Shown here piece after piece: positions 17,236 to 25,989 of a stretch of 33,912 nt of DNA (position 1 is the stretch's first letter; each line of letters begins with the position of its first letter). A program made the position numbers and the translations under genes. The notes under the pieces were generated by a model, which was not told the origin of the DNA, ran no database searches, and saw nothing but the letters and a program-made list of their open reading frames with translations. Origin of the DNA: an uncultured Planctomycetaceae bacterium (GTDB lineage: Bacteria > Planctomycetota > Planctomycetia > Pirellulales > Pirellulaceae); NCBI GenBank assembly GCA_903863885.1, contig CAIPEB010000135.1, forward strand, positions 1-33,912, given 5' to 3'.

Positions 17236-17264
17236 GACCGGTCCCAGACCGGTCTTTTTTTTTT
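17236..17264 (+). terminator. Strong rho-independent terminator
   Basis: GACCGGT (17236-17242) pairs with ACCGGTC (17248-17254) across a five-base loop and is followed by ten T (17255-17264). It ends the 83-aa gene. The T run is only on the plus strand, so it does not serve the converging hem gene. Confidence 0.93.
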
Positions 17265-17285
17265 GCGCTCGGCGACGCAGTGCGC

Positions 17286-19211
17286 TCAGCGACTGCTCAG
17301 TTCGTGGACCATATCAACCAGCGCGATGGCATGGTCGACCGGCGTCTGCTGCATGATGCCGTGGCCGAGATTGAAAATATGTCCGGGCCGCTGGCCGGCC
17401 TGATCGAGCACTTCCTGGACGCGAGCCCGCATCAGCGGAATATCTGCCAGCAGAACGGCCGGATCGAGATTCCCCTGTACGGCGCGATCGAAGCCAACTG
17501 TGCTCCAGGCGTCGTCCAACCGGATTCGCCAGTCGATGCCGACGACATCGGTGCCCGCATCGGCCAGCATGGGGAGCAATGACGGGTTGCCCGTGGCGAA
17601 GTTGATTACTGGCACGCCGGGTGTAATGTCGCGGACAATCTGCTGCATGTACGGCAACACGCTTCGCCGGTAGTCGTCTGTGCCGAGGCATCCGACCCAT
17701 GAGTCAAAGATCTGCACGCATTGAGCACCGGCCGCGATCTGTGCATTGAGGTACCGTGAAACGGCGCGCGAGAGCCGTTCCATGAGGGCTTTCCAGGCGG
17801 CCGGATCGCGATACATGAGTGTCTTGGTGTGCAGGTAATTCCGGCTCGACCCGCCCTCGATGGCGTAGCTGGCCAACGTGAACGGCGCGCCGGCGAAGCC
17901 GATGACGGGAATGTGCCCGGGGAGGTCGCTGCGAGTCTGCCGCACGGTCTCCATCACGAAATGCAGCGATTCGACATCCTCGAGTTCGCGAACTCGGTCC
18001 ACGTCGGCCGGTTCGCGAACGGGGTTGTGAATCACGGGACCTTCGCCGTGGGCGAACTCGAGATCCAGCCCCATCGGCTCCAGAATCGGCAGCAGGTCCG
18101 AGAAGATGATGGCCGCATCGACGCCGAGTTTCTGGACCGCAGTCACCATCACCTCGCTGCACAGTTGCGGATTCTTGCACAGATCCAGAAACGTGGTCTT
18201 GCTGCGAACAGCGCGGTACTCCGCCATGTAGCGTCCGGCCTGCCGCATGAGCCACACGGGCGTCACTGCGGAAGGCTCGCGGCGACAGGCCCTCATGAAG
18301 GGACTGTCGTACCAAGCGGCCTGCCGATCAGCGGGCTGCGCCTCCGACTGCGAGATCCAGGTCAGAACGCGGCGTTTGCGCTGCAGCACACCTTCGCTTT
18401 GCTTTGCGGCCGCGGCCACCAGCGAGCCCATCTTCGGATGCTCGGGCTCGATATCGACCGGCAGCCCCTCCTCGCGCAGCGTCTCGCTGGTGGTGGGCCC
18501 GATCGAGGCGACAGCCATCCCGCGCAGGCTCGCGGTGAGTTTCTCGAGCAGGTTTTCACGGCCGGCAACCTGCAGCATGTGGACGACCTGCTGCGCGGAC
18601 GTGAACAACACGACATCCCGGCCGCCCTCCGCAATGGCCCGTACGTTATCGACCAGCAACGAAGATTCCTCAGGCAGTTCCCAGCGGTACACGGGCACGT
18701 TGAGCACCCGCGCCCCTCGGGCTTCCAGACCGGCAATCAGACTCGGATTGGACTTGCCGTACTCCAGCAGCCCCACCGTTTGATTGGCCAGCGGCACGTG
18801 CTGATCCAGCGTCGCGAGCAGTTCCCGCCAGGTATTCGGTTCAGGCACTCGGTGCGTGGGTGACAGCCCGACTTCCTTCATCGCGGCCGCAGGCTTCGGT
18901 CCGCGCGCGACCGTGACAATGTCCGACAAGCTGTGCAGGAACCGCTGCCGATCCACGTGGCGCTCGATGGCCGACATCATCATGCGGAAGCCGGCGCCCG
19001 TGAGGAGAATCACGACACTGATCTCGCCCGTAAGCAGGCGATGCGCAAAATCCACAGCGGCCGTGTTGTCTTCCAGCGGCACCTCGCGGAGCGACGGGCT
19101 CACGTGCGGCACACCGCCCTGCTTCTCGATCAGGTTCGCCATCTCGTTCGCGTATCGGCTCTCGAACGCGGCCACGCGCAGCCCGCCGAATTGCTCTTCC
19201 GAACTTGTCAT
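17286..19211 (-). CDS. hemDE: Fused uroporphyrinogen-III synthase / uroporphyrinogen decarboxylase (HemD-HemE)
   Basis: One 641-residue frame joins two consecutive enzymes of heme synthesis. Residues 1-about 275 are HemD-like: two alpha/beta domains with LRVAAFESRYANEM, VILLTGAGFRMMM, VLFTSAQQVVHML and ASIGPTTSETLREEGL, the usual HemD landmarks. Residues about 300-641 are HemE: RQAGRY (Arg323, Arg327), FSD (Asp372) and GHGI (His617), all substrate-contacting or catalytic positions. HemD closes hydroxymethylbilane to uroporphyrinogen III; HemE removes four carboxyl groups to give coproporphyrinogen III. The fusion would couple the two steps in one chain. ATG 19211 is preceded by GGGGGA. A predicted promoter lies just upstream, so the gene is probably separate from rsmE. 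Confidence 0.92.
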   Translation of the reverse strand: MTSSEEQFGGLRVAAFESRYANEMANLIEKQGGVPHVSPSLREVPLEDNTAAVDFAHRLLTGEISVVILLTGAGFRMMMSAIERHVDRQRFLHSLSDIVTVARGPKPAAAMKEVGLSPTHRVPEPNTWRELLATLDQHVPLANQTVGLLEYGKSNPSLIAGLEARGARVLNVPVYRWELPEESSLLVDNVRAIAEGGRDVVLFTSAQQVVHMLQVAGRENLLEKLTASLRGMAVASIGPTTSETLREEGLPVDIEPEHPKMGSLVAAAAKQSEGVLQRKRRVLTWISQSEAQPADRQAAWYDSPFMRACRREPSAVTPVWLMRQAGRYMAEYRAVRSKTTFLDLCKNPQLCSEVMVTAVQKLGVDAAIIFSDLLPILEPMGLDLEFAHGEGPVIHNPVREPADVDRVRELEDVESLHFVMETVRQTRSDLPGHIPVIGFAGAPFTLASYAIEGGSSRNYLHTKTLMYRDPAAWKALMERLSRAVSRYLNAQIAAGAQCVQIFDSWVGCLGTDDYRRSVLPYMQQIVRDITPGVPVINFATGNPSLLPMLADAGTDVVGIDWRIRLDDAWSTVGFDRAVQGNLDPAVLLADIPLMRARVQEVLDQAGQRPGHIFNLGHGIMQQTPVDHAIALVDMVHELSSR

Positions 19212-19248
19212 TCACGCATCCCCCAGTTTGCAGCGGTCAGGTGGCCTG

Positions 19249-19278
19249 AGTGTAGAACTCCGTGTCCCGATCGGACAA
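19249..19278 (-). promoter_or_regulatory. Predicted promoter of hemDE
   Basis: On the minus strand TTGTCC (19278-19273) and TACACT (19254-19249) are separated by 18 bases, about 38 bases before the hemDE start. Each hexamer keeps the most conserved bases of the sigma70 consensus. Confidence 0.5.
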
Positions 19279-19347
19279 GATGTACATACCAGCATAGTCG
19301 GCTCTGCAGCCGGCGCATTCGGTCAAGAAAATCGGCGAAACCATGCC

Positions 19348-20055
19348 TCAACCGGCGTCGCACTCCGCTGCGGCCCGGGCGGCAAGCACCAGAGCCGCCG
19401 TCTCGACCCTCAGAATCCTGCTGCCCAGCCCCTGGCACTGCCAGCCGATCTGGCGGGCCCGTTCCACTTCCGCGTCCGAGAACCCGCCTTCGGGTCCGAC
19501 CGCAAAATAGAAGCCGTCCGACTCGGGTCGTCCCCATGGCGAACCGCCGCCGGGATGGGCCAGGATGCGCCGCGCGCCGAGCGGGGCGACCGCCAGAAAC
19601 TCGTCGAACTCCATCGGTTCCGAAATCTCCATCAGCCGGTTCCGCCCGCACTGTTTGCAGGCCTCGACCACACTCCGCTGCAGCCGATCCCGCGTCGATT
19701 CCGTCGCCCGGGCCACGCCCCGACTGGTCCATAACGGAACCATGCGGTTGACCCCAAGCTCCACCAGTTTTTCCACCAGCCAACGCTGACGCTCGCCCTT
19801 CGGCAGAGCGACCCCCATCGTCACGGACACCGACAGCTCCCGATCAATGTCGTGCCGCTCGACGACCGCGAGCTTGACATCGCGTCGCTCGACTCGATCC
19901 ACCAGTGCCGAAAACTCGGCCCCGCTTCCATCAAACACGATCACCCGGTCCCCTCGCTTGGCCCTCATCACGTGAGAGAGATGGTGAGCTTCGCTGCCAA
20001 CCAGGACGACTTCCCGTGTTTGAATCGGCTCTTCGCTGAAAAATCGCTCCGCCAT
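19348..20055 (-). CDS. rsmE: 16S rRNA (uracil-1498-N3)-methyltransferase
   Basis: SPOUT-family methyltransferase that uses S-adenosylmethionine to methylate U1498 of 16S rRNA in the 30S subunit. At 235 residues it has normal length. An N-terminal PUA-like part (MAERFFSEE, HHLSHVMRAKRGDRVIVFDG) is followed by the SPOUT domain with KGERQRWLVEKLVELGV, RSVVEACKQCGRN and the trefoil-knot SAM site VGPEGGFSDAE with LGSRILRVETAAL. AAAGGA lies about ten bases before the ATG. It lies 136 bases upstream of hemDE in the same direction. Confidence 0.95.
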   Translation of the reverse strand: MAERFFSEEPIQTREVVLVGSEAHHLSHVMRAKRGDRVIVFDGSGAEFSALVDRVERRDVKLAVVERHDIDRELSVSVTMGVALPKGERQRWLVEKLVELGVNRMVPLWTSRGVARATESTRDRLQRSVVEACKQCGRNRLMEISEPMEFDEFLAVAPLGARRILAHPGGGSPWGRPESDGFYFAVGPEGGFSDAEVERARQIGWQCQGLGSRILRVETAALVLAARAAAECDAG

Positions 20056-20239
20056 GTCGGCCGGGTCCTTTCGCGGCTGCGAACCGCTCGAGTCTTTTGC
20101 ACAGGTTTTCTCAGCAAGATCGTACCGCCGATTGCGAAAACGTGGGAGCCTTGGCCGAATCCCGGATGACCCGGCAGAGCCGTTTGCATCCAGCGAGGCT
20201 GCGCAGGGGCATTGGTCTGGTGTGTTTTCGGCGACCAGC

Positions 20240-20245
20240 TAGAAT
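20240..20245 (+). promoter_or_regulatory. TAGAAT -10 element upstream of the membrane-protein operon
   Basis: TAGAAT (in context GCTAGAATA) lies 47 bases before the start of the 190-aa gene. No strong -35 is seen at the optimal distance. Confidence 0.4.
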
Positions 20246-20292
20246 AGCGAACTTCCCGTTCGGATTCCGCTTGGTGCGCGGAGAGAGGGTCC

Positions 20293-20865
20293 ATGGCTGC
20301 GGTTCAATCTGCTGAACTCGAAACATTCGACATCGATCTGCGCAATCCGAGTCTGGCCGCATTCCTCGCGTGGCTTTGCCCGGGAGCGGGTCACTTCTAC
20401 CAGCGGCGGTATGCCAAGGGCACCCTGTTTCTGGTGTGTATTCTGGGCATTTATCTTTTCGGATTAATCATGGGCGGGGGCCACGTTGTCTACACATCGT
20501 GGAACGAGAACGACAAGCGGTGGCAGTACTTCTGCCAGATCGGCGTCGGCGCTGCCGCCCTGCCGGCCCTCATCCAGAATCGCCTCGTGAAGGAGGGCAA
20601 GCCGCCGCTGCTGGGCGGATGGATGGCGCCGCCCAAATTCGTCGCCAGCACCGATGACTACCTTGATCTCAAGCGGGACGAGCTGGCGACCTGGAACCTG
20701 CAGTATCACACGTATTTTGATCTAGGCACGCTGTTCACCATGATTGCCGGACTGCTGAATGTGCTGGCGATCTACGACGCCTATGCGGGCCCCATGGTCA
20801 TCGCGCATCAGGACAACACGGACAAACCGCCGCCCGATACCGAACCGGGCAAAGGCGGCAAGTGA
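20293..20865 (+). CDS. Membrane protein of unknown function, 190 aa (DUF6677-like, from memory)
   Basis: Integral membrane protein. Residues about 20-62 resemble a TM2-type hairpin (SLAAFLAWLCPGAGHFYQRR, then GTLFLVCILGIYLFGLI), with the PGxGHFYxRRYxKG turn typical of that fold. Further hydrophobic stretches are at about 75-90 and 145-168 (LFTMIAGLLNVLAIYDAY). A soluble C-terminal tail is rich in Pro, Asp and Lys. The sequence is like uncharacterised planctomycete proteins; I could not check the family name. The ATG follows GAGAGAGG. It is the first gene of a plus-strand run and is 14 bases from the next start. Confidence 0.82.
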   Translation: MAAVQSAELETFDIDLRNPSLAAFLAWLCPGAGHFYQRRYAKGTLFLVCILGIYLFGLIMGGGHVVYTSWNENDKRWQYFCQIGVGAAALPALIQNRLVKEGKPPLLGGWMAPPKFVASTDDYLDLKRDELATWNLQYHTYFDLGTLFTMIAGLLNVLAIYDAYAGPMVIAHQDNTDKPPPDTEPGKGGK

Positions 20866-20879
20866 TCGGGAGCGTCACC

Positions 20880-21086
20880 ATGTGGCACTTGTTTCCGCTC
20901 GATCGAGCCGTAAACCATCTCTGGTACGCCATCCCGCTGATCGTGGCGATCAGTCTTGTGTACGGTGCCACTCGGCACGAGACGCTGCCCGGTATTCTCG
21001 TGAACGCCTACCGCGCTGCGACGTGGATTATCAGCTTCATGGCAATTATCTTTGGAGTGTTGTTCGTCATCTCCCTGTGGAGCTGA
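20880..21086 (+). CDS. Small two-helix membrane protein, 68 aa
   Basis: Unrecognised short protein with two predicted membrane segments (LWYAIPLIVAISLVYGATRH and AATWIISFMAIIFGVLFVIS). ATG 20880 has GGGAG seven bases upstream. An in-frame GTG at 20862 would overlap the preceding stop by four bases and is a possible alternative start, showing translational coupling either way. Probably a partner of the 190-aa membrane protein encoded just before it. Confidence 0.78.
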   Translation: MWHLFPLDRAVNHLWYAIPLIVAISLVYGATRHETLPGILVNAYRAATWIISFMAIIFGVLFVISLWS

Positions 21087-21146
21087 CCCACTCCGGCAGG
21101 CTGTCCGCGTCGATCGCCGTGCCGGTCGCCGCTGCGGATCGCTGCC

Positions 21147-23168
21147 ATGTCCAGGCCTGGCCTGATTTACCTGCTGCTGTCCACGAGCATCCTGTCGCTG
21201 CCCCTCGTCGCTCCGCTTGCGGCGGGCGAGCCGCTGGATGATCTCGAAGCGGCGATTCCCCGTTCAGCGGCTGCTCTGATTCAACTGGATACAGCGAAAA
21301 CCGCCGCGCTGGCCGCCAGGCTCGACGATTGGTCGGCCCAACTGGTATGGCAAGCGGCCGGTCCCGCCGGTGCCGCAGCCGGCAACGAGGAACCCGCCGG
21401 CGACAAATGGGTGACATCGATCGCACAACTGATTGCGGTGAAACAGCGTGTGGACGGGCGTCTGGCCGAACTGCTGGATCTGCGCACACAGTGCTCAGGT
21501 ATGCGGGACGCGGCGGCCCGGCACGAGGCGGTCCGGCACTACCTTATGCTCGCGTCGCAGTTGATCGACATTTCCGGCCGATTGCGTTACACCACGCTCG
21601 ATGCGCTCTATCGCGTGCCCTACGAAGCCGGGGGTTCGACGGAGAAGCTGGAAACGGTGCTCGATCTGTTGTCCCGCCAGCGATCCACGATCGGGGCGAC
21701 GGCGATTGCGTTTGTCCTGTTCGAGCCGGCGCCGGCATTCGGATTGCCTCGATTTCCGGAGTCCCTGCAGCGGAAAGCTCTCGATGTCATGGACGCATCC
21801 GGCAGCGCCGAACTGGTGCCGCCGCTGGCCGCTTTCCTGCAGAGCCAGCCCGATGCGGCATTGGCGCTGCAAGCCGCTGAGGTATTGAGGAAGATCGGCC
21901 TGCCCCAGTCGGCGCGGCCTGGTGAGGACCCGGATGCGCCGCCGCCGGCGATCACTCCCGAAGCACTGAGAGATATCCTGCGGTCGCTCGATCTGACAGG
22001 AAGAGGTGGAGAAGCCGACAATCGCCGTCAGGAACTCGTCGCCTGGCTCGAATCCAGATCCGAACACGGCGTGACCGGGGAGACTTTCCGCGTCAACGGC
22101 TTCGATGTCAAAAGCGGTGACTGGCTGTTGATGAAAAACCCCTCGCCTTACAACCGATTCACGGATCTGGCGCCCGGCCTGTTCACGCATGCGGGAGTCG
22201 TGACGATGGAAACCGGTTCCGACGGCATCCGCCGCTGCGTGCTGATCGACCTGCCCGAGCGGGGCAATCACATACCGGCCACCAACCTCGACGCGTACCT
22301 CGAACGCACCGTGCACTACGTTTTCCTGCGATGCACAGACACCGAGGCCGCCCGTCACATGGGTATCCACGCCGCAAAACTCATCGGGCGTGAATCCCAG
22401 TTCGACCTGAATTTCCGCACCGATCGCGTCCGGTCACTGAAAGGCCGACCGCTGACCGCGGAGACCATCCACACCTATTGCGCGGGTTTGCTGCTGCTCT
22501 GCGCCCAGGAAACCGACCACTCCCGCCAGGAGTTTTTTCCGATCACCGAGCGAGTCGCTGGCGGCAACTGCGCCGCCAACCTCGCTCGACTCGGCCTGTC
22601 CTTCGGCGATGACTTCGTCTCCCCGACGGGCGCGGTCTTTTCGCCGATCCTGCAGATCGCGGGGAGACGCGAGTCGATGTATTCACCCGAGCGCGAAATC
22701 AAGGACGCGATCTACGACGATTTCGCACGCTTGATGGTCGAGCATAACCTCCGGCCTTCACCGGACGTCTACCAATCGCTGCGTCAGCAAGTCGCGGCCC
22801 TTGCGAAAAACCAGCCTTGGCTCGCGCGGGCGCTGGCTCGGGCAAATAACGTCAACGAGAAAATGGACCTGGAGTCGGCAGCCAAAGCCGCCGCCGTCGT
22901 CGAGACGCTGGACGAGATCGCGGACCGCCAGATGGACGAATTCCTTCTGGCAATTGACGCCCTCCGCGCCGGCACCGACGAGAACATCGCGCAACTCGAT
23001 GAGGCAACTCGCCGCAGAATCCAAGAGGCCCGCACCCGACACGCGGAGGTCTTCCGCCAGTGGTCCGAGGGAAAACTGTCCCCCCGCCAACTGCGGCAGC
23101 AACTGCTCCACGACGTGGTTCAGCGTGGATGCGACGAACTTCAAACCCGGTTCTTCCCGAAAGAGTAG
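21147..23168 (+). CDS. Exported protein with permuted papain-fold (YiiX/NlpC-P60-like) hydrolase domain
   Basis: A 673-residue protein with a signal peptide (about 1-27, ending LVAPLAAGEP). The N-terminal 300 residues are helical and unassigned. Residues about 318-470 resemble the circularly permuted NlpC/P60 group (YiiX/YaeF type): GDWLLMKNPSPYNRFT, then the candidate catalytic His348 in LFTHAGVV, then candidate nucleophile Cys445 in HTYCAGLLLL. In that group His precedes Cys in the chain, as here. The C-terminal 150 residues are a charged helical region. Members cleave or transfer amide or ester bonds in cell-wall or lipid substrates; the substrate here is unknown. The ATG has no strong SD but is fixed by the signal peptide. 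It lies 60 bases after the small membrane protein gene. Confidence 0.8.
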   Translation: MSRPGLIYLLLSTSILSLPLVAPLAAGEPLDDLEAAIPRSAAALIQLDTAKTAALAARLDDWSAQLVWQAAGPAGAAAGNEEPAGDKWVTSIAQLIAVKQRVDGRLAELLDLRTQCSGMRDAAARHEAVRHYLMLASQLIDISGRLRYTTLDALYRVPYEAGGSTEKLETVLDLLSRQRSTIGATAIAFVLFEPAPAFGLPRFPESLQRKALDVMDASGSAELVPPLAAFLQSQPDAALALQAAEVLRKIGLPQSARPGEDPDAPPPAITPEALRDILRSLDLTGRGGEADNRRQELVAWLESRSEHGVTGETFRVNGFDVKSGDWLLMKNPSPYNRFTDLAPGLFTHAGVVTMETGSDGIRRCVLIDLPERGNHIPATNLDAYLERTVHYVFLRCTDTEAARHMGIHAAKLIGRESQFDLNFRTDRVRSLKGRPLTAETIHTYCAGLLLLCAQETDHSRQEFFPITERVAGGNCAANLARLGLSFGDDFVSPTGAVFSPILQIAGRRESMYSPEREIKDAIYDDFARLMVEHNLRPSPDVYQSLRQQVAALAKNQPWLARALARANNVNEKMDLESAAKAAAVVETLDEIADRQMDEFLLAIDALRAGTDENIAQLDEATRRRIQEARTRHAEVFRQWSEGKLSPRQLRQQLLHDVVQRGCDELQTRFFPKE

Positions 23169-23345
23169 CGACTCGTCAGCCCCCCAGCTTCCCTCCGTCT
23201 GATCAGGCACCATCGGGTCAAAAGACCATTTGACGCTGCGATGCTATTGCACCTTCCGCCTCTTCTCGGTTATTAACCATCCCCGCGCGACTCGACGATT
23301 CTCCGTGTATCCAATGTTCCGGTCTGTCGGACGCGAGCAAGCACA

Positions 23346-24245
23346 ATGGCACGCACCCGGGTGCGATCACTGCCTGATCCGCTGCGCGCCACGCTGCAGT
23401 TGGCTTGCTTGTTGCTGCTAGCGTTGTTTCTCGGCTGCAGGACGCCGGCCGATGTTTCTTCTGGAACAGATTCGCTGCCTCCGGCACCGCTGGAAGACAG
23501 CCTGTTTCCCTCGAATCTCCGCAACTGGTCTCCTGACGTGGCCGTGCTTCCCTATGCCGAGATAGGCGATCGGACGGTTACGGTCTACAACATCCGAAAC
23601 ATCTCGTACCAATCCGACTCGGACTATGTGGTACGACACTACGACCACACGTTTGATCTCAGCAGGCTTCAGGGACTGGACTTTATTGTCGTCCCCTTCA
23701 AGGGTGCCAGCGCGCTGGCCCACACGATGCTGAGTTTTGACTTCCGGGGCGACGAGCATCTCTGCATGTCGGTCGAAGCACGACTCGAGCAGGGCGAGAA
23801 ATACTCGCCGCTGAGCGGCAGCCTCCGCCGGTACGAACTGATCTACGTGCTGGCCGACGAACGGGATGTGATCGTGCGCCGAACGCGGCACCGCTCGTCC
23901 GACGTTTACCTTTATCACACCGTGGCAACGCCCGAACAGGCGCGGCGGGTCTTTGTGGACGCGATGAAGCGAGTCAACAAGCTCTACAACGAACCCGAGT
24001 TCTACGACACGGTGACCAACAACTGCACAACGAACATCGTGCGGCACGTCAACATCCTGCGCCAGGGCGATGCGCCCTACGACCCGCGCATCCTGTTCAC
24101 GGGGCTGTCGGATCAGCTCGCATTTGAGCAGGGACTGTTGAAAGCCGAGGGCACCTTCGAACAGACCAGACAGCGGGCCAACATTACGCAACGGTCGAAC
24201 CGCTTTGCGGACCAGGCCGATTATTCCTCGCTAATCCGCCGCTAG
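23346..24245 (+). CDS. Putative lipoprotein with DUF4105-like domain
   Basis: A 299-residue exported protein. The N-terminus is a basic stretch plus hydrophobic segment ending LALFLGC31, an imperfect lipobox suggesting lipid attachment. The body matches the DUF4105 pattern: IRNISYQSDSDYVVRHYD, then VPFKGASALAHTMLSFDF, then YLYHTVATPEQARRVFV, and the conserved YDTVTNNCTTNIV with Cys227 as probable nucleophile. DUF4105 is predicted to adopt a papain-like fold, so this is a second candidate amidase or acyltransferase next to the YiiX-like gene. The gap to the upstream gene is 177 bases, so it may have its own promoter. The converging glycosyltransferase gene ends 120 bases downstream. Confidence 0.82.
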   Translation: MARTRVRSLPDPLRATLQLACLLLLALFLGCRTPADVSSGTDSLPPAPLEDSLFPSNLRNWSPDVAVLPYAEIGDRTVTVYNIRNISYQSDSDYVVRHYDHTFDLSRLQGLDFIVVPFKGASALAHTMLSFDFRGDEHLCMSVEARLEQGEKYSPLSGSLRRYELIYVLADERDVIVRRTRHRSSDVYLYHTVATPEQARRVFVDAMKRVNKLYNEPEFYDTVTNNCTTNIVRHVNILRQGDAPYDPRILFTGLSDQLAFEQGLLKAEGTFEQTRQRANITQRSNRFADQADYSSLIRR

Positions 24246-24365
24246 TCCGCGGCGACACGGTCCTTCGCCGACACGAATCGGTCCGCAACCTGCATGAGTT
24301 TGCTGCAGCGGCCATGGCAGCGGATATCGAATCGCGCCGGTCAACCGGTCGGGCTCGCCCATCGC

Positions 24366-25685
24366 TCACGGCAGGAATTCTTGAAACACCGACCATGTTT
24401 CTCGCGCCATGGTTTCCGCGTTGCATCGCCTGTGCACGGACTCCGCGCCCTGCCGCCCCAGCTCCAGGCGACGGGCATCGTCGACCAGTATGCACTGCAG
24501 GGCGTCGGCCAGGCTTGAAGCATCGTTGGGTGCAACCAGCAGACCGCCTCCCAGCTCGGCGATCATTTCCGGAAAGGCGCCGTGAGCAGGCTGGACCACG
24601 GGAACGCCGGCAGCCAGAGCCTCGAGTATCGACAGCCCCTTCGGCTCGCGGTACGTCGTGGGCACCGAGAAGACGTCGATACTCCGCAACAAGTCCAGCT
24701 TGCCCGCCCGCTCGACGGCTCCCTCGTAGCGAAATTCGTCTTCCAGCCCGGCTTTCCGCAGTTTATCGAACTGGGCGCTCGCATATTCATCCTGATCGCC
24801 GCCCAACCAACCCGCGATCCGCAATCGCACCTTGTCCATTCCGGCACGCTGGCGAAGCTCCAGAAAAGCATCCACCAGCAGGTGCAGGCCCTTTTCTGGG
24901 GCGAGCCTCGCGAGATAGCCGATCGTGGCACCGTCAGCCAGCGAGCGAGCGGGGCGATCTCCGGGCCGAGGAAATTCCGACGTATCGATCCCCAGCGGCA
25001 CCAGCCGGATCTTGTCGTCGGGTATGCCCAGATACTCCCGCATGTGCTCCGCGTAGAATCGGCTGTGCACCAGGAACCCGTCCACAAACGGCACGAGCCG
25101 GCGGATTTCCCGCATCGCTTCGGAACGATAGGGCTCGACCAGCGAATCGAGGAAGATATCGTCTCCCTGCAGAGTCACCAGCAGCGGCACACCGAGTTCC
25201 TGCTTCAAGCAGGGAGCGGCACCGGCGATCAGCATGTTCGTCAACACAATCATGCGCGGCCGCAAGGAGGACTTCAGCCACTGCGACAAGCGGAGCACTT
25301 CGCGCCGCTGGTTGCCGGCCAGTCCCTTCAGCATCGAAACGGTCAGCGCTCCGAGAAACCTGCCGCTGATCGCCGAGGGACGCGAAGTGGCCCTGCGGAT
25401 CAGCCAGGGACTGTCCAGCCACTTCACCAGACTCTGCGGAAGGACGCGAAACAGCGGCACACGCTGCTGCAGGAACACATTGATGCCGCCGAAAAATACC
25501 CGATCCACACTCACGCTGTGCTCATCCGTCCTGATCGGAGTGTAAGTCGGTACAAGCACGGCCTGCACGCCGATGCGATTCAGGGCGCGCGCGAGCGTGT
25601 TATCGTGCAGGCAGCTGCCGCAGATCATGCCGCCCGCCCCGGCCGTAATGTAGGCAATGTCAGGGCGTGACTTGTCCGTTTCCAT
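24366..25685 (-). CDS. Glycosyltransferase family 4 protein
   Basis: A 439-residue retaining GT-B glycosyltransferase, cytoplasmic or membrane-associated. The N-terminal domain begins with GAGGMICGSCLHDNTLARAL, including a CxxC, and the acceptor-side helices. The C-terminal nucleotide-sugar domain has IGYLARLAPEKGLHLL, a SIDVFSVPTTY strand and EPKGLSILEALAAGVPVV, which holds the EX7E motif of GT4 enzymes. Donor and acceptor cannot be told. No SD precedes the ATG at 25685. A GATAAT -10-like element lies so close (25697-25702) that the mRNA may be almost leaderless. Divergent from the large fusion gene. Confidence 0.9.
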   Translation of the reverse strand: METDKSRPDIAYITAGAGGMICGSCLHDNTLARALNRIGVQAVLVPTYTPIRTDEHSVSVDRVFFGGINVFLQQRVPLFRVLPQSLVKWLDSPWLIRRATSRPSAISGRFLGALTVSMLKGLAGNQRREVLRLSQWLKSSLRPRMIVLTNMLIAGAAPCLKQELGVPLLVTLQGDDIFLDSLVEPYRSEAMREIRRLVPFVDGFLVHSRFYAEHMREYLGIPDDKIRLVPLGIDTSEFPRPGDRPARSLADGATIGYLARLAPEKGLHLLVDAFLELRQRAGMDKVRLRIAGWLGGDQDEYASAQFDKLRKAGLEDEFRYEGAVERAGKLDLLRSIDVFSVPTTYREPKGLSILEALAAGVPVVQPAHGAFPEMIAELGGGLLVAPNDASSLADALQCILVDDARRLELGRQGAESVHRRCNAETMARETWSVFQEFLP

Positions 25686-25696
25686 GCCGCACCGTG

Positions 25697-25702
25697 ATTA
25701 TC
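25697..25702 (-). promoter_or_regulatory. GATAAT -10-like element, near-leaderless start
   Basis: A minus-strand GATAAT ends 11 bases before the glycosyltransferase ATG. Transcription from it would begin about five bases before the start codon, which would fit the absence of an SD site. No clear -35. Confidence 0.3.
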
Positions 25703-25966
25703 GGGCCGAGTGGGGCGATACGGTCCTGAGGCTCTCTGCCACTCGTCTTGCTCTTCGATTCAACTTCCGGAATCGCGAGCCGTATCATGCAAGCCGTTTG
25801 CTCAACGCCACATGCGCATACCGCCTCGGCATCCGGCTTTCGGGCATCTCGTGCATTCGTTCCAGCGAAAGCAAGCTAGCACATTCAGCAACGGCTTCGG
25901 GAAACCGGTGCGTGAAAATCGCAAATGCGGGCGAATACTGGCGCATCCCCAGTTTAGCGGTTTGGC

Positions 25967-25972
25967 TAGAAT
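25967..25972 (+). promoter_or_regulatory. TAGAAT -10 element upstream of the E1-lipoyl-KAS III gene
   Basis: TAGAAT in the context GCTAGAATC, 146 bases before the start of the fusion gene. The rest of the 433-base divergent region (25686-26118) has no credible gene. A direct repeat lies between this element and the start codon. Confidence 0.4.
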
Positions 25973-25989
25973 CCGCGCCCCTGGGAAGG

